From contig NZ_SMKL01000016.1 in NCBI RefSeq assembly GCF_004348545.1, forward strand, positions 36,929-100,928: a stretch of 64,000 bases of DNA, read 5' to 3'. The translations under genes were made by a program, and so were the position numbers. Positions 33,143 through 41,732 of this stretch are shown here, one piece after another; positions within the stretch are counted from its first letter, which is position 1, and every line of letters starts with the position of its first letter. The notes beneath the pieces were generated by a model that saw only the letters and a list, made by a program, of their open reading frames with translations, was not told where the DNA came from and made no database searches. Source of the stretch: Jiangella ureilytica. Its GTDB lineage: Bacteria; Actinomycetota; Actinomycetes; Jiangellales; Jiangellaceae.

Positions 33143-34180
33143 ATGGACCTGGCCGAGGCGCGCGCTCTCTTCTCCCCCGACCCCGGCTGGCTGAACACCG
33201 CCAGCTACGGCCTGCCCCCGTCGACGGCGTGGACGCAACTGCAGGCGGCGCTCGACGAGTGGCGGCACGGGCGGGTGTCGTGGGAGGGCTGGGGCGAGTC
33301 GACGGCGCGGGCGCGGACGGCGTTCGCGCGGCTCGTGCACGCCGCCGAGGAGGACGTGACGACCGGCGCCCAGGTGTCGCAGCTGGTCGCACAGCTGGCG
33401 GCGTCGGTGCCGGACGGAACCGTGGTGCTGGCGCCCGAGGAGGACTTCACGTCGCTGCTCTTCCCCTGGCTGGCACAACGGCACCGCGGCGTCGTGGTGC
33501 GGACGGCGCCGGCTGCCGGGCTCGCGGCCGCGATCACACCCGAGGTCGACGTCGTCGCGTTCAGCCTCGTGCAGTCCGCCTCCGGCGCGGTGGCCGACGC
33601 CGCTGCCGTCGTGGCCGCGGCCCAGGCGGCCGGCGCATCGACGGTCGTCGATGCGACCCAGGCGGTCGGCTGGCTGCCGGTCGACGCGCGCCGGTACGAC
33701 GCGCTGGTCGCGGGCGGATACAAGTGGCAGCTGTCGCCGCGAGGCACGGCGTTCCTGGTCACAACGGCGCAGCTGCGGTCGCGGGTGGTGCCGTCGCAGG
33801 CCGGATGGTGGGCGGGCGAGGACCCGTTCGGGTCGTACTACGGGCCGCCGCTGCGGCTGGCCCGCGACGCCCGCCGGCTGGACCTCTCGCCGGCCTGGTT
33901 CTCCTGGGTCGGCGCGGCGCCGGCGCTGGAGCTGCTCGCATCGGTGGGGGTCGATGCGGTGCACGACTGGAACGTGGGGCTGGCGAACCGGTTCCTCGAC
34001 GGGCTCGGGCTGGCGCCGGGCGACTCCGCGATCGTCTCGGTCGACGTGCCCGGGGCGCAGGAACGGCTGGCCGCGGCCGGGGTGCGGGCCGCCGTGCGCG
34101 GCGGCCGGCTGCGCGCCTCGTTCCACCTGTACACGACGCAGGCCGATGTCGACCTCGCCGTCGAGGCGCTGACCAGCTGA
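33143..34180 (+). CDS. Class V aminotransferase-fold PLP enzyme
   Basis: A 345-residue PLP-dependent protein of fold type I, class V (cysteine desulfurase/EgtE-like). It begins LNTASYGLPPSTAW, has VVDATQAVGWLPVDA with the PLP-ring Asp, and VAGGYKWQLSPRG with the PLP lysine. The catalytic Cys loop of true desulfurases is not evident, so it may be a lyase or an aminotransferase. Next to lysine genes it could be the missing 2-aminoadipate aminotransferase, but ergothioneine-type lyases look similar. A CACGAT element six bases before the ATG may be a leaderless -10. Confidence 0.75.
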   Translation: MDLAEARALFSPDPGWLNTASYGLPPSTAWTQLQAALDEWRHGRVSWEGWGESTARARTAFARLVHAAEEDVTTGAQVSQLVAQLAASVPDGTVVLAPEEDFTSLLFPWLAQRHRGVVVRTAPAAGLAAAITPEVDVVAFSLVQSASGAVADAAAVVAAAQAAGASTVVDATQAVGWLPVDARRYDALVAGGYKWQLSPRGTAFLVTTAQLRSRVVPSQAGWWAGEDPFGSYYGPPLRLARDARRLDLSPAWFSWVGAAPALELLASVGVDAVHDWNVGLANRFLDGLGLAPGDSAIVSVDVPGAQERLAAAGVRAAVRGGRLRASFHLYTTQADVDLAVEALTS

Positions 34181-34277
34181 TGTCACATTCCCGGGCCGGG
34201 ATCCGTCTCGTTGTCGGACCCGCCCGGCAGACTTGGCCCGGGCACGACCGATCTCAGCACCTGGATGGAGTACCTTG

Positions 34278-35630
34278 ATGGACGACCTCGACGGCTTCCG
34301 CGCATCGCTCACCGGCCGGGCCTGCACTCCCGGCGACGACGGCTACGACGACGTGCGGCGCCCGTGGAACCTGCTCGTCGACCAGCATCCCGCCCTCGTC
34401 GTCATGGCGCGGAGCGCGGCCGACGTCCAGGCGTCGGTCCGGCTGGCCCGCGAGCGCGGCCTGCCGTTCGCCGTGCAGTCCTCCGGCCACGGCGCCGTGC
34501 GCGGCAACGACGACGGCGTCGTCGTCAACGTCACCGAGCTCACCGGGGTCGCCGTCGACGCCGAGCGGCAGGTCGCCCGCATCGACGGCGGCACCCGCTG
34601 GCGCGCCGTGCTCGAGGCGGCCGATCCGCACCAGCTGGCCGGCCTGTCCGGCACGGCGCCCACGGTCGGCGCCATCGGCTACACCATGGGCGCCGGCCTC
34701 GGCCTGCTGCTGCGCCGCTACGGCTTCGCCGCCGACAGCATCGTGGCGGCCGACGTCGTCACGGCCGACGGCGCCCTGGTGCGGGCGAGCGCCGACGAGA
34801 ACCCCGACCTGCTCTGGGCGATCAAGGGCGGCGGCGGCAACTTCGGCGTCGTCACCTCGCTCGAGGTGCGGCTGCAGCACGTGCCGGCCGTGCACCACGG
34901 CACGATGATCTATCCCGGCGCGCGGGCCGCCGACGTGCTGCGCACCTGGGCCGACTGGACCGGCCAGGTCTCCGACGACGTCACCGCGGCGGCCATGGTC
35001 ATGACGGTCCCGCCTGCGCCGACGGTGCCCGAGCCGCTGCGTGGCCAGCACGTCGTCATGCTGCGGGCCACCATCGCCGCCGACCACGGCGACGAGCTCG
35101 AGGCGCTGCGCTCGGCCCTGGGCGCGCCCATCGCCGACATGTTCCGCACCACCGGCTATCTCGAGGCGGCTCTCTCGGGCAGCGAGCCCACCGACCCCAT
35201 GCCGTCGGCCGGTCGCAGCACGGCGCTGGCCGAGCTGGGCGACGACGTCATCGGCGCGCTGACCGACCTGGCCGCGCCGGGCTCGCCGGTGCCGGGGGTC
35301 GAGATCCGGCACCTCGGCGGCGCCGCCGCGAAGGAACAGGACAGCCCGCTGTCGCACCGCGACGCCCCGTACGTCGCGGCGGCGCACGCCCTGGCCGCCA
35401 CGCCGGAACAGCTCGCGGCCGTCGAGGAACGCCTCGACCACGGGTTCGCCGCACTGGGCGACGCCGCCCGGCCGCACGGGTTCCTCAACTTCCTCGCTCC
35501 GGGCTCCACGCCCGAGGTGGTGAAGGCCGCCTACTCCGACGCCGCGTACGAGCGGTTGCAACAGGTCAAGCGCACCTGGGACCCCGACAACGTGTTCCGC
35601 TACACGCACAACATCCCGCCCGCCGCCTGA
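34278..35630 (+). CDS. FAD-binding oxidoreductase with BBE domain (PCMH-type flavoenzyme)
   Basis: A 450-residue flavoenzyme of the berberine-bridge/6-hydroxynicotine oxidase type. The PCMH FAD-binding domain contains FAVQSSGHGAVRG, whose His is the expected 8-alpha-histidyl flavin site; the second (Cys) attachment site of bicovalent relatives is not seen (GTAPTVGAIGY instead). The C-terminal BBE motif is VKRTWDPDNVFRYTHNI. No signal peptide. ATG at 34278 has GGAG seven bases upstream and gives the standard N-terminus. Substrate unknown. Confidence 0.87.
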   Translation: MDDLDGFRASLTGRACTPGDDGYDDVRRPWNLLVDQHPALVVMARSAADVQASVRLARERGLPFAVQSSGHGAVRGNDDGVVVNVTELTGVAVDAERQVARIDGGTRWRAVLEAADPHQLAGLSGTAPTVGAIGYTMGAGLGLLLRRYGFAADSIVAADVVTADGALVRASADENPDLLWAIKGGGGNFGVVTSLEVRLQHVPAVHHGTMIYPGARAADVLRTWADWTGQVSDDVTAAAMVMTVPPAPTVPEPLRGQHVVMLRATIAADHGDELEALRSALGAPIADMFRTTGYLEAALSGSEPTDPMPSAGRSTALAELGDDVIGALTDLAAPGSPVPGVEIRHLGGAAAKEQDSPLSHRDAPYVAAAHALAATPEQLAAVEERLDHGFAALGDAARPHGFLNFLAPGSTPEVVKAAYSDAAYERLQQVKRTWDPDNVFRYTHNIPPAA

Positions 35631-35695
35631 CCTCCGCGCCGGCCCCGTGATGAGAAGACCACCCGGGCAACGATCCCCGCCGAACTCGGCGCACC

Positions 35696-37306
35696 TCACT
35701 CCGACTGCTCGGCCACCTCAGCGGCGGTGAGCCGCGGCCGGGCCGGCGCCAGCGACCGCGCCCCGGCACCAGCCGCCACCGGATCGGCCGGGCGCTGCCA
35801 GTGCCAGTCGGTCAGCGCCTGGTAGGCCGCCGCCACCGAGAGCAGCCGGTCCTCGGCGTACGGCCGGCCGCCCAGAATGGTCCCGATGGGCAGGCCGCCG
35901 GAGAACCCGATCGGCAGCGCCAGCTCGGGCAGCCCGATGATGTCGAACGGCACCGGCGACGTCTGCACCACGACGTCGCACTGCTCGAACAGACCGGACA
36001 GCACCCGCTCCAGCAGCACCAGCTTGGCTCGCTGGCCGGTCACGTACTCGTCGGCGCCCATCAGTGCGCCCTGCAGCCAGCTGGTCAGCGACACCCCGAA
36101 CAGCTTGAGGTCCTGGCGCAGGTACGGCACGAACGGCTCGGACCGCTCGGGCAGCCGGACGTCGTTGAACCGGCCGGTCAGCAGGCCCCACTCGTCCGGC
36201 AGCGTCACGTCCACCACGGTGCAGCCCTCGACGCCGGCCAGCGTGTCGAGGAACGCCCGCCGCGCCGCCGCCGTCGAGCTGGTCCCGGACACGAAGCCCG
36301 GGATCACGCCGATCCGGGTCTTCCACCGCAGCGTCACCCGCGACCCTCGGTACACCGGGGTCGCCGCGGACGCCAGGTTCGGCACCGGCGGCAGCCCCTG
36401 GGTGCGCGGGTCGTTCGGGTCCTCGCCGGCCATGGCCTGCAGCATGATCGCCGCGTCCTTGGCGTCCCGGGCCAGCGGGCCGGGGTGGTCGCGCGAGTAC
36501 GTCAGCGGCACGATCCCGTACAGCGACGCCCGGCCCATGGTCGGCTTGAGGCCGGTGAGGTTCTGCGCGTTCGACGGCGCCGTGATCGAGCCGCCCGTCT
36601 GGGTCCCGATGCCCGACACCGCCAGCCGCCCGGCCACCGCCGTCGCCGTCCCCGTCGAGGAGCCACCGGGGTTGGTCGACGGGTTCGACGGCGTCCACGC
36701 GTTCACCGTGGTCACGACGCCGTCGGGCGTGGTCGCGCGGGTGGTCGCCAGCGGGCCCATCTGGGTCTTGCCCAGGACGATGCCGCCGGCCGTGGTCAGC
36801 CGGGCGACCGCCGTCGCGTCGAACGGCGGCACGAAGTCGGCGAAGACGTACGAGTTGGCCGTCGTCGCCACCCCCGCCGTGTAGTAGTTGTCCTTGATCG
36901 CCAGCGGGATCCCGTGCAGCGGTCCGTGGTACCGGCCGCGCCGCAGCGCCCGCGCCGCCGCCGTCGCCTGCTCGGCGAGCACCAGGTTGAACGCCTGGTA
37001 CGTGCCGTCGAACGCGGCGATGCGCTCCAGGTGCGCCTCGACCAGCGCCTCCGGCCGCAGCCGCCCGGCCCGGATCAGCCAGGCCGCCTCGGCGATGGTC
37101 AGCTCGGTGAGGTCGGCGACGGCCTCGGGCCGCGGCTCGGCGTAGGCGTCCGGGTGCGGGCTCGACCCCGACCGGGTGGCGACGGGGCCCGAGTAGGCCA
37201 CCTGCGGCAGCCCGACGGTGCCGGCCACCGCCGCGCCCGCCCCGAGCACCGCCATGCGCGCCAGGAACGAGCGGCGGTCGACGTGGACGTCCTGCGGGGC
37301 ACTCAT
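35696..37306 (-). CDS. Tat-exported amidase (amidase signature family)
   Basis: A 536-residue amidase. A twin-arginine signal (DRRSFLARMAVLGAGAAVAG) predicts folded export. The Ser-cisSer-Lys triad is intact: Lys in LAIKDNYYTAG, cis-Ser and nucleophile in NPGGSSTGTATAV and TQTGGSITAP. It would hydrolyse an amide or ester outside the membrane; the substrate is unknown. The ATG overlaps the stop of an upstream 93-residue protein as ATGA, so the two are coupled and may form a complex, as AtzE-type amidases do with small AtzG proteins. Confidence 0.88.
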   Translation of the reverse strand: MSAPQDVHVDRRSFLARMAVLGAGAAVAGTVGLPQVAYSGPVATRSGSSPHPDAYAEPRPEAVADLTELTIAEAAWLIRAGRLRPEALVEAHLERIAAFDGTYQAFNLVLAEQATAAARALRRGRYHGPLHGIPLAIKDNYYTAGVATTANSYVFADFVPPFDATAVARLTTAGGIVLGKTQMGPLATTRATTPDGVVTTVNAWTPSNPSTNPGGSSTGTATAVAGRLAVSGIGTQTGGSITAPSNAQNLTGLKPTMGRASLYGIVPLTYSRDHPGPLARDAKDAAIMLQAMAGEDPNDPRTQGLPPVPNLASAATPVYRGSRVTLRWKTRIGVIPGFVSGTSSTAAARRAFLDTLAGVEGCTVVDVTLPDEWGLLTGRFNDVRLPERSEPFVPYLRQDLKLFGVSLTSWLQGALMGADEYVTGQRAKLVLLERVLSGLFEQCDVVVQTSPVPFDIIGLPELALPIGFSGGLPIGTILGGRPYAEDRLLSVAAAYQALTDWHWQRPADPVAAGAGARSLAPARPRLTAAEVAEQSE

Positions 37307-37584
37307 GCGTCCCGCCACGCGGTGCTGATGGACGGGTACAGCATCGGGGCCGCCTGCTGCGAGACCTCGACGCTCGGCGCCGGCGGCACCCACGCGCTGA
37401 TCTCCGACAGCGAGGACCGGACGAACGATCGCAGCGACGACAGGACGGCGGCCTGCCCGGGCGCGCCGGTCTCCGGGTCGTCGGCGGTGCCGGGCGGCAG
37501 CTGGCTCAGGTCGATGCCGACGGCGGCGAGCCGGGCCCGGATCATGACGTCGAGCTCGGCGTCGGTCGGTGGCGTGGGCGCCAT
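37303..37584 (-). CDS. Small protein encoded with the amidase
   Basis: A 93-residue soluble protein with no recognised domain. It starts LDVMIRARLAAVGIDL-like helical sequence, has a central SSLRSFVRSSLSEISAW helix and a Pro-rich stretch. GAGGAG lies just before the ATG. The four-base overlap with the Tat amidase suggests a partner or chaperone, comparable in size and position to AtzG next to AtzE, although sequence similarity to AtzG is not demonstrated. It lacks a signal peptide, so it would have to assist before export or ride along with the folded enzyme. Confidence 0.65.
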   Translation of the reverse strand: MAPTPPTDAELDVMIRARLAAVGIDLSQLPPGTADDPETGAPGQAAVLSSLRSFVRSSLSEISAWVPPAPSVEVSQQAAPMLYPSISTAWRDA

Positions 37585-37661
37585 GTCGCTCCTCGAGGGT
37601 GGTCGGGACGAATGCCAGGACCACGCTCGCGCGGAACGATTTCGGCGCTATGTCGAGAATG

Positions 37662-38768
37662 TCACGTATCCAGGATCACGAGGTCGCGCGGACGCCGGTT
37701 CAACGCCTCGACCCCGTCGGCCGTCACCACCACGATGTCCTCGATGCGCGCCCCGTGCCGGCCGGCCAGGTAGAAGCCCGGCTCGACGGAGAACGCCATG
37801 CCCGGCTCGAGCGGCAGCGTGTTGCCGGCGACGATGTACGGCTCCTCGTGCGTCTCGAGGCCGATGCCGTGGCCGGTGCGGTGGACGAACGCCTCGCCCA
37901 GGCCCGCCTGCGTCAGCACGGAGCGCGCGGCGGCGTCGACCGACTCCGCCGTCACGCCGGGCCGCACGTGGGCCACGGCGGCCGCCTGGGCCGCCTGCAG
38001 CGCGTCGTAGGCCGCCCGGTACTCAGCACCCGGGTCGCCGGCGGCATAGGTGCGGGTGGAGTCGGAGCAGTAGCCGGCCTCGGTCGTGCCGCCGATGTCG
38101 ACGAAGACGGGGTCGCCGGCCTGGATGACCCGGCCGCTGCTCTCATGGTGCGGGCTGGCGGTGTTCGGCCCGGACGCGACGAGCACGAAGTCGGCGCGCA
38201 CGTGACCCTCGGCGACCATGGCGGCGGCGATGTCGCGGCCCACCTCGGCCTCGGTGCGGCCGGGACGCAGCCACTCGGCCATCCGGGCGTGCACGCGGTC
38301 GATCGCCGCCGCCGCCTCGCGCAGCGCCTCGACCTCCGCCTCGGACTTGCGGATCCGCAGTTCGGACAGGACGGCGCCGGCGGCCACCTGCTCGGCGTCC
38401 GGCATCGCGGCGCGGAACCGCAGCGCCTTCTCGGCCCACATCTGGTCGTCCAGCCCGACCCGGCGGACGCCCGGCAGCAGCCCAGCGGCGAGCGCGACGG
38501 CGTCGTCGGTCTCCTGCCAGGTGCGGATGTCGAGCGCCAGCTTCCCGGCGCCCGACGCGACGGAGGCCGGCTCCTCCAGTCCGGGCACCACCAGCGACGC
38601 CGTCCCGTCCACGGGCAGCACCAGGCAGGTCAGCCGCTCCAGCGGCAGGGCCTCGTAGCCGGTGAGGTAGCGCAGCCCGGCGCCGGGCGTGATCAGCAGG
38701 GCGTCGAGGCCCGCGGCGGCCGCGGCGGCGCGGGCACGGGCGAGACGGTCGTCGAGATCGGCGGTCAC
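37662..38768 (-). CDS. M24 family aminopeptidase P/Xaa-Pro dipeptidase (PepE/PepQ-like)
   Basis: A 368-residue metallopeptidase with a creatinase N-terminal domain (1-130) and a pita-bread catalytic domain. All five metal ligands are visible: Asp in FVDIGGT, Asp in CSDSTRTY, His in HRTGHGIGLETHEEP, Glu in FSVEPGFYL and Glu in ARIEDIVVV. It should cleave Xaa-Pro dipeptides in the cytoplasm. The GTG at 38768 is set by a TAGAGT -10 box seven bases upstream (leaderless). Mycobacteria have an M24 dipeptidase (pepE) next to the equivalent exonuclease gene, so its placement is syntenic. Confidence 0.92.
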   Translation of the reverse strand: MTADLDDRLARARAAAAAAGLDALLITPGAGLRYLTGYEALPLERLTCLVLPVDGTASLVVPGLEEPASVASGAGKLALDIRTWQETDDAVALAAGLLPGVRRVGLDDQMWAEKALRFRAAMPDAEQVAAGAVLSELRIRKSEAEVEALREAAAAIDRVHARMAEWLRPGRTEAEVGRDIAAAMVAEGHVRADFVLVASGPNTASPHHESSGRVIQAGDPVFVDIGGTTEAGYCSDSTRTYAAGDPGAEYRAAYDALQAAQAAAVAHVRPGVTAESVDAAARSVLTQAGLGEAFVHRTGHGIGLETHEEPYIVAGNTLPLEPGMAFSVEPGFYLAGRHGARIEDIVVVTADGVEALNRRPRDLVILDT

Positions 38769-38806
38769 CTGCCGAACTCTATCGAGCGGCGTCCGGGCCG
38801 AACGTG

Positions 38807-39487
38807 TCAGCTGCTGCCGCCCGCCACCGCGGCGGTGCTGCCGGCCACGATGGCGGCCGTGACCGCGGCCTGGACCTCCTGGACCGCCTTCTTGACGGCG
38901 TCGGCGGCCCACGCGCCGTCGGAGATTTCCTTGGCCCGCCGCTTGACCGCTCGCCGGTCGTCGGACGGGACGACCTTGTGGACGCCGTCGACGGCGAGCA
39001 GGAGCGACGCCAGCGCGGCCGTGCGCGGGTCGGGCTCGAGCCCGGTGACGAGCACGTCGTGCAGCCGCTGCCGCACGGCGGCCTCGTGCGACGCGTCGTC
39101 GGCCGGCCAGCGGACGGTCGGGAAGATGCCCAGCACCTTGCCGGACTCCTCGCGCAGCAGCCCCCGATCGGCGAGCCGGCGCAGCAGGCGGTCGCGGGTG
39201 CCCTTGCGCAACTGGCCGAGCACGTTCTTCGGCTTCTTGCCCTCGTCGTCGGCCAGCTCGGCCAGGGCGTGGTCGAGGACGTCGTCGCCGACGGGGCTGG
39301 AGTCGCGCACGACCAGCCGGTCGCGCTTGACGTCCTCGCCCGGCCCGGCGACGGCGACCTTGCCGAGCAGCGACAGCTCGATCAGCAGCGCGCCGGCGAG
39401 CGAGTACTCGATGCGCGTGCCGTCGAAGGTCGGTCTGCCCGATTCGTCGTCATAGCTCAGCAGCAGCAGGTCCTCGGCGATCAGCAC
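38807..39487 (-). CDS. GOLPH3/VPS74 (GPP34) family protein
   Basis: A 226-residue protein of the GPP34 family. It begins LIAEDLLLLSYDDESGRPTF and contains SLAGALLIELSLLGKV and TRDRLLRRLADRGLL, the standard features. Eukaryotic members bind phosphatidylinositol 4-phosphate at the Golgi; the function of the abundant actinobacterial copies is unknown. The GTG start at 39487 is preceded by a TACAGT -10 seven bases upstream on its strand. It is divergent from the class E sortase across only 38 bases. Confidence 0.9.
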   Translation of the reverse strand: MLIAEDLLLLSYDDESGRPTFDGTRIEYSLAGALLIELSLLGKVAVAGPGEDVKRDRLVVRDSSPVGDDVLDHALAELADDEGKKPKNVLGQLRKGTRDRLLRRLADRGLLREESGKVLGIFPTVRWPADDASHEAAVRQRLHDVLVTGLEPDPRTAALASLLLAVDGVHKVVPSDDRRAVKRRAKEISDGAWAADAVKKAVQEVQAAVTAAIVAGSTAAVAGGSS

Positions 39488-39525
39488 GTGTTCGACTGTA
39501 GCGGGACGCCTATTAGGGTCGTGGT
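39488..39525. promoter_or_regulatory. Compact divergent leaderless promoters (GPP34 gene / sortase gene)
   Basis: Within 38 bases two -10 boxes point outward: ACTGTA at 39495-39500 (TACAGT on the minus strand, seven bases from the GTG) and TAGGGT at 39514-39519 (six bases from the sortase ATG). Their expected -35 regions overlap the opposite gene or promoter, so the two should interfere. Confidence 0.55.
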
Positions 39526-40230
39526 ATGCCACGACACGCGCCCCAGCGCGTCAGCACCCGGCCGCGCCGCAGTGCGTGGGCCACCGTCATCGGCGGCATC
39601 GGCGAGCTCCTCCTCACCGCGGGCGCCCTGGTCCTGCTCTTCGTCGTCTACATCATCTGGGGCACCGGCATCCAGACCGCCCAGGCGCAGGACGCGCTCG
39701 AGGACGAGCTGGGCCAGCAGTGGGGGCAGATCGAGCCCGGCACGCCGCCGCCCGACCCCGACGAGCTGGCCGACGGCGACGCCTACGGCATCCTGCGGAT
39801 CCCCCGCTTCGGCGACGACTGGGAGTTCACCGTCGTCCAGGGCGTGCTGGCCGACGACCTCGCCCGCGGCCCCGGCCACTACCCCGGCACCGCGAACCCG
39901 GGCGAGGTCGGCAACGTCGGCATCGCCGCGCACCGCTCCGGCCATCTGTCGCCGTTCGCCGACTTCCCGGACCTGCGGGTGGGCGACACCATCGAGATCG
40001 AGATGGCCGACGGCACCTACGTCTACCAGCTCGACGACGCCCCCGACGGCGACAGCAACGGCAACAAGATCGACATCAGCGACGTGTGGGTGGTCGACCC
40101 CGTGCCCGGCGAGCCGCGCGACACCGAGCCGACGGAGCGGCGCATCACGCTGACCACGTGCTGGCCGCGCTTCGGCTCGTCGCATCGCATGTACGCCACC
40201 GGCACCCTGGTCAGCGGCCCGGCCGGCTGA
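39526..40230 (+). CDS. Class E sortase
   Basis: A 234-residue membrane-bound transpeptidase. A single N-terminal helix (GELLLTAGALVLLFVVYIIW) anchors it; the sortase barrel follows with catalytic His136 in GIAAHRSGH, Cys212 in LTTCWPRFG and Arg221 in SSHRMYATG. The TLTTCWP type signature and the length match SrtE-type sortases, which attach LAXTG proteins to peptidoglycan in actinobacteria. The LAQTG peptide at 32395-32556 is a possible substrate. A TAGGGT box six bases before the ATG indicates a leaderless transcript. Confidence 0.93.
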   Translation: MPRHAPQRVSTRPRRSAWATVIGGIGELLLTAGALVLLFVVYIIWGTGIQTAQAQDALEDELGQQWGQIEPGTPPPDPDELADGDAYGILRIPRFGDDWEFTVVQGVLADDLARGPGHYPGTANPGEVGNVGIAAHRSGHLSPFADFPDLRVGDTIEIEMADGTYVYQLDDAPDGDSNGNKIDISDVWVVDPVPGEPRDTEPTERRITLTTCWPRFGSSHRMYATGTLVSGPAG

Positions 40231-40376
40231 CCTCCGCACTCGCCGCCGACCCACCTCCAAGCGGGTGAGGACCGCGCCGCGCGCGGTCGCCTCCGGCGTT
40301 CTCCTTGCGAACGTAGGAGCGGTGCCCAGGTGAGTCAACGGACCTTCGGCCCTAACCCGCCAGTACGCTGACGGGC

Positions 40377-41306
40377 ATGCCCGGGACCGAGAACCGCCTG
40401 ATGCTCCTCGACACCGCCTCGCTGTACTTCCGCGCCTTCTTCGGAGTGCCCGACTCCATCAAGGCGCCCGACGGCACGCCGGTCAATGCCGTCCGCGGGC
40501 TGCTCGACTTCATCGCCCGGCTGACGACCGACCGCGGCCCGTCCCGGCTGGTCGCCTGCCTCGACGCCGACTGGCGTCCGGCGTTCCGGGTCGAGCTGCT
40601 GCCGTCGTACAAGGCGCACCGGCTGGCCAACGCGGCCCGCAACATCGAGGAGGTCCCGGCGGCGCTCGAGGCGCAGATCCCGGTCATCCTCGAGGTGCTG
40701 ACGGCACTGGGCATCGCCCACATCGGGGTCAAGGGCTTCGAGGCCGACGACGTCATCGGCACGCTCGCCACTCGCGACAAGGGCCCGGTCGACGTCGTCA
40801 CCGGCGACCGCGACCTGTTCCAGCTGGTCGACGACGACCGCGGCGTGCGCATCCTCTACACCGCCCGCGGCGTGGGCCGGCACGAGGTCGTCGACGAGAC
40901 CGTCGTCACCACGAAGTACGGCATCCCGGGCCGCTCGTACGCCGACTTCGCGACGCTGCGCGGCGACCCCAGCGACGGCCTGCCGGGCGTGGCCGGTGTC
41001 GGCGACAAGACCGCCGGCACGCTGATCACCCGGTTCGGCAGCATCGACGGGCTGCTGGCCGCCGTCGACGACCCCGAGGCGGAGCTGTCGCCCACGCTGC
41101 GCCGCAAGATCGCCGACGCGCGCGATTACCTCGCCGTTGCGCCCACCGTCGTCAAGGTGCGCCACGACGTGCCGCTGCCCGACTACGACGACACCCTGCC
41201 CCAGGCGCCGGCCGACCCCGAGGCGCTGGTCGAGCTGGCGAACCGGTGGGGCCTCGACTCCTCGCTGAATCGCGTGCTCAACGCGTTCAACCCGGACCCG
41301 GCCTGA
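40377..41306 (+). CDS. 5'-3' exonuclease (polymerase I-type, stand-alone)
   Basis: A 309-residue flap-type nuclease like the N-terminal domain of DNA polymerase I. Metal-binding acidic residues lie in LLDTASLYFRAF, GFEADDVIGTLA, VVTGDRDLFQLV and RGDPSDGLPGV, and a helix-hairpin-helix follows (GVAGVGDKTAGTLITRFGSI). It acts on DNA flaps or RNA primers in replication and repair. The mycobacterial counterpart (Rv2090) sits in the same helY/pepE neighbourhood. A TACGCT box seven bases before the ATG indicates leaderless expression. Confidence 0.93.
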   Translation: MPGTENRLMLLDTASLYFRAFFGVPDSIKAPDGTPVNAVRGLLDFIARLTTDRGPSRLVACLDADWRPAFRVELLPSYKAHRLANAARNIEEVPAALEAQIPVILEVLTALGIAHIGVKGFEADDVIGTLATRDKGPVDVVTGDRDLFQLVDDDRGVRILYTARGVGRHEVVDETVVTTKYGIPGRSYADFATLRGDPSDGLPGVAGVGDKTAGTLITRFGSIDGLLAAVDDPEAELSPTLRRKIADARDYLAVAPTVVKVRHDVPLPDYDDTLPQAPADPEALVELANRWGLDSSLNRVLNAFNPDPA

Positions 41307-41357
41307 GGTCGCGCGGCGGTCGCCTGCCGTTCGCCCGGCGCCGGTAGCGTCACCACC

Positions 41358-41708
41358 ATGCGCACCACCGTCGCGGCGGCCGCACTGGTCGTGCTCCTGG
41401 CCGGCTGCTCCGGCTCCGGCGACGACGTCGCCGGCTGCGACTTCGACACCGAGGAGTGGGTGGGCCTCGACGCCACCGACGACGACCAGGGCGCCCGCAA
41501 GGGCGAGCTCGCCGGCATCGTCGTCGACTGCGGCCTGCTCGACGACGCCACCCGCGCCGAGACGGCGCAGCTGCTCGGCGAGGGCGGCGCCGCCGACGCC
41601 ACCAGCTGGGAGTACATGACCCGGCCGACGATGATCGACTTCGAGCTGCTGGTCGTGGACTTCGGCCCCGGCGACACCGTCACGCGGGTCTACGTCAGCC
41701 AGAGCTGA
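41358..41708 (+). CDS. Small secreted lipoprotein of unknown function
   Basis: A 116-residue precursor: hydrophobic signal followed by lipobox LLAGC with Cys17 as the lipidation site, then an acidic domain with Cys residues in AGCDFDTEEW and IVVDCGLL that could pair. I recognise no family. The ATG follows a TAGCGT -10 box by seven bases, so it probably has its own leaderless transcript. It is convergent with the epimerase gene. Confidence 0.75.
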   Translation: MRTTVAAAALVVLLAGCSGSGDDVAGCDFDTEEWVGLDATDDDQGARKGELAGIVVDCGLLDDATRAETAQLLGEGGAADATSWEYMTRPTMIDFELLVVDFGPGDTVTRVYVSQS

Positions 41709-41732
41709 CGCCCGCCCCCTCCGGCGTGGCGG

